Source: JBOGWP01 sp050693875 (GTDB taxonomy: Bacteria; Actinomycetota; CADDZG01; JAHWKV01; JBOGWP01). Taken from it: a stretch of DNA of 6,604 nt. A program made the translations under genes and the position numbers. The DNA lies in contig JBOGWP010000164.1 in NCBI GenBank assembly GCA_050693875.1, forward strand, positions 1 through 6,604, given 5' to 3'. This document shows, piece after piece, positions 5,449 to 6,604 of the stretch. How positions within the stretch are numbered: position 1 is the first letter of the stretch; each line of letters begins with the position of its first letter. The notes under the pieces were generated by a model. It made no database searches. It saw only the letters and a program-made list of their open reading frames with translations, and was not told the DNA's origin.

Positions 5449-6069
5449 ATGCCAAGAGCACGGTCTCGAGGGAAGGCCGAAGCTCGCCTCCCCAACCCGG
5501 TGGCGGGCCCGGAATATTCCAGCCTGACCAAGGGCGCGGATCGCGAGCGCCGTGAGGCTCTGGAGCGGTACGTCCTTCCAGAGATCGAGGGGCTGTTCCG
5601 GGTGGCCCTTGCCCTCACCCGAAACCGCGCCGATGCCGAGGATCTCGTGCAAGACACCGTCCTCCGGGCCTGCCGGAGCATCGACCGATTCGATGGGCGC
5701 CACCCCAGGGCCTGGCTTCTCACGATCCTGCGGAACGCCCACATCAACCGGAACCGTAGGAGGCGACCGGAGCCCATCTCCGACCCGGAGCGGGCGATGC
5801 GCCGGCCGGGGCTGTCGGTGGCGGGCCTACCCGAGCAGGAGGTCGTGGAGGCGACGTTTGAAGGACTGGTCGCCTCCGCCTTCTTGTCCCTGCCCGAGAA
5901 GTATCGCCGAGTCGTGGAGCTCGTGGACATAGAGGGGCTGCGCTATCTGGAGGCAGCCTCCCTTCTAGGCGTCCCGGTCGGCACCGTAATGAGCCGGCTT
6001 CACCGGGCCCGAGCCCGGATCCGGGACCGCCTGTCGTCGGAGCAGATAGTTCCTGGGAGGGGCACGTGA
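5449..6069 (+). CDS. ECF-family RNA polymerase sigma factor
   Basis: This protein of up to 206 residues redirects RNA polymerase to stress or regulon promoters. Region sigma-2 is at ~46-108: EGLFRVALALTRNRADAEDL, VQDTVLRACRS, RAWLLTILRNAHINRNRRRR. Region sigma-4 is at ~135-192: LSLPEKYRRVVELVDIEGL, then the helix-turn-helix GVPVGTVMSRLHRARARI. There is no sigma-1.1 or sigma-3, as expected for ECF. Region 2 and 4 wording is close to SigR-type factors (LTRN.ADAEDLVQ, GTVMSRLHR). ATG at 5449 has no clear ribosome site and leaves ~45 residues before region 2, more than usual. GTG at 5500 is the only other in-frame start before region 2, so the true start is uncertain. The last codons overlap the anti-sigma start by four bases (GTGA), implying translational coupling. 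The lipoprotein gene diverges 31 bp upstream. Confidence 0.9.
   Translation: MPRARSRGKAEARLPNPVAGPEYSSLTKGADRERREALERYVLPEIEGLFRVALALTRNRADAEDLVQDTVLRACRSIDRFDGRHPRAWLLTILRNAHINRNRRRRPEPISDPERAMRRPGLSVAGLPEQEVVEATFEGLVASAFLSLPEKYRRVVELVDIEGLRYLEAASLLGVPVGTVMSRLHRARARIRDRLSSEQIVPGRGT
5494..5520 (-). promoter_or_regulatory. Candidate ECF-type promoter for the lipoprotein gene
   Basis: On the minus strand GGAAT (plus 5516-5520) is followed after 19 bases by GTT (plus 5494-5496). SigR-class ECF promoters have GGGAAT, about 18 bases, then GTT. Transcription would start near 5485 and give a leader of about 68 bases carrying the lipoprotein's ribosome site. GGAAT is also half of the palindrome GGAATATTCC (5511-5520). 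The site lies inside the 5' part of the longest sigma-factor reading. Spacing is one base off, so this is a weak call. Confidence 0.28.
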
Positions 6070-6326
6070 AGCTCGGGCGTTCGAGGCGGGCGCACCCCGA
6101 TGTGGCGACCTGCGAGGAGGCTATGACTCTCTTACAGTCCTATCTCGATGGAGAGGTGGACGAGATCAGCGCGCGCCGGATCACCCACCACCTGGAGGCC
6201 TGCCGGGACTGCGGGCTCGAGGCCGAGACCTTCGCCAGGCTCAGGCGTTCCCTGCGCCGGCTCGAGCGCCCGGTGGATCCGGAGGCCTTGGAGCGCCTTC
6301 GCTCGTTCGTCCGGGAGCTCTCCTGA
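6066..6326 (+). CDS. Soluble zinc-binding anti-sigma factor (ZAS, RsrA-like)
   Basis: This 86-residue protein starts at GTG (6066), six bases after GGGAGGGG and overlapping the sigma stop. A zf-HC2 anti-sigma fold is visible: CEEAMTLLQSYLDGEVDE, then the zinc motif HLEACRDC (His42-x3-Cys46-x2-Cys49), then an Arg-rich helix LRRSLRRLERP that would dock on the sigma factor. There is no membrane segment, so it acts in the cytoplasm. The Cys16-His42 spacing (26) and Cys16-Cys49 spacing (33) equal those recalled for Streptomyces RsrA (C11, H37, C41, C44), where thiol oxidation forms a disulfide, expels zinc and frees SigR. Redox control of the upstream ECF factor is therefore a reasonable inference. 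Some ZAS proteins with this motif do not sense redox, so this is not proven. Confidence 0.85.
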   Translation: MKLGRSRRAHPDVATCEEAMTLLQSYLDGEVDEISARRITHHLEACRDCGLEAETFARLRRSLRRLERPVDPEALERLRSFVRELS

Positions 6327-6356
6327 GTGCTCCGCCCCGCAATTACGCCCACATTC

Positions 6357-6387
6357 GAACGCCCCTGCATCCCCGATCGCTGCGTTC
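6357..6387 (+). repeat. Weak inverted repeat after the anti-sigma gene
   Basis: GAACGC (6357-6362) and GCGTTC (6382-6387) are complementary across a 19-base gap, about 30 bases past the anti-sigma stop. No T-run follows. The rest of the 210-base spacer to the next gene shows an eight-base palindrome GGTGCACC (6401-6408) and no clear promoter. Confidence 0.2.
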
Positions 6388-6494
6388 CTCGTCGGTCACT
6401 GGTGCACCATACCTGCATACCCTGCGGGTGTGCGCCCTCCTGGCCACACTGAGGTTGTCCCGGGATCCGTAGAAAATGCAGGTGGCGGCCCTCC

Positions 6495-6514
6495 CCCCGT
6501 GGTAAACCGCGGGG
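6495..6514 (+). promoter_or_regulatory. Hairpin just upstream of the last gene's ribosome binding site
   Basis: CCCCGTGG (6495-6502) pairs with CCGCGGGG (6507-6514) around a four-base loop taaa, eight pairs including one G-U. It ends eight bases before AAGGAGGT (6523-6530). Without a T-run it is not a standard terminator. It may shield the 5' leader from decay or insulate the gene from upstream transcription. Confidence 0.35.
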
Positions 6515-6536
6515 CTGTCAAGAAGGAGGTGCCGCC

Positions 6537-6604
6537 ATGGCCAAGGCTACGCGTATTCCGCTCGGGAGGGAACCCGGGCAGTGCAGGATCGAGATACCGG
6601 AGCG
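6537..6604 (+). CDS. Unknown protein, N-terminus (runs off the right edge)
   Basis: ATG at 6537 is preceded by a near-perfect ribosome site AAGGAGGT (6523-6530) with six-base spacing. The 22 visible codons read MAKATRIPLGREPGQCRIEI and then PE. The segment is hydrophilic, with no signal peptide or membrane helix so far. It is too short to assign a family. The start is well supported by the ribosome site, but the gene is not identified. It is separated from the anti-sigma gene by 210 bases, so it is probably its own transcription unit. Confidence 0.55.
   Translation, partial: MAKATRIPLGREPGQCRIEIPE

Noticed and set aside
3889..5742. 617-codon minus-strand open frame
   Set aside because: Across 4254-5417 it is an out-of-frame shadow of the lipoprotein. 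Only its last part (4108-4239) encodes recognisable radical SAM sequence.
6140..6418. 92-codon minus-strand frame over the anti-sigma gene
   Set aside because: It is antisense to a well-supported zinc anti-sigma gene and has an Arg/Ser-rich shadow composition.
1..6604. tRNA, rRNA or CRISPR arrays
   Set aside because: No regularly spaced repeats, cloverleaf-like segments or rRNA-like stretches were seen on reading through the window; short degenerate elements could still be missed by eye.

Overview
This is a GC-rich window (roughly two thirds G+C by eye) with Shine-Dalgarno-led genes, GTG and TTG starts, an ECF sigma factor with a zinc anti-sigma, and a Cro-like regulator of a type common on actinobacterial mobile elements. 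It looks like an environmental, possibly actinobacterial, genome or a mobile region within one. The phylum call is weak. No rRNA, tRNA or CRISPR array was seen.

The left third (1-2473) is a gene graveyard. Bases 1 to about 125 are the end of an insertion sequence. It reads leftward and carries the first 27 codons of an ISAzo13-like transposase behind a perfect TTGACA box. It sits against a SNF2/RapA-type helicase (DISARM DrmD-like by motif style), whose N-terminal part and DEAH box are absent. The remaining helicase (about 126-2220) is in frame to about 1500. After that it can only be followed by changing frame about six times to its stop at 2218-2220. Tail to tail with it, on the minus strand, is a fragment of a DNA polymerase III sliding clamp (dnaN-like, 2473 to about 2218). 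The clamp fragment has one frameshift and breaks off where the helicase ends. Just upstream of the clamp is an intact small helix-turn-helix gene (2539-2913, TTG start), with a perfect 12-bp palindrome overlapping the clamp's ribosome binding site.

Bases 2914-3832 hold no convincing gene. They contain several hairpins, one terminator-like with two competing pairings, and a possible scrap of a coding region. Bases 3833-4239 hold two broken minus-strand pieces: an unrecognised C-terminal fragment and a 44-codon piece of a COG1313-type radical SAM protein.

The right part is intact. A Tat-type lipoprotein of about 387 residues (4254-5417, minus), apparently built of two related halves, is divergent from a two-gene operon. 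That operon encodes an ECF sigma factor (5449-6069) and a soluble 86-residue zinc anti-sigma factor (6066-6326) whose Cys/His spacing matches redox-sensing RsrA. The lipoprotein is a reasonable candidate target of the sigma factor, and a GGAAT/GTT pair lies upstream of it on the correct strand. The window ends in the first 22 codons of an unknown gene (6537 onward) with a strong ribosome binding site.

Indels cluster in the helicase, clamp and radical SAM remnants, while the ECF, anti-sigma and lipoprotein genes are clean. This favours real decay over uniform sequencing error. I did not find a clear new defence system. The most distinctive unit is the ECF / redox-type anti-sigma / duplicated Tat lipoprotein locus.
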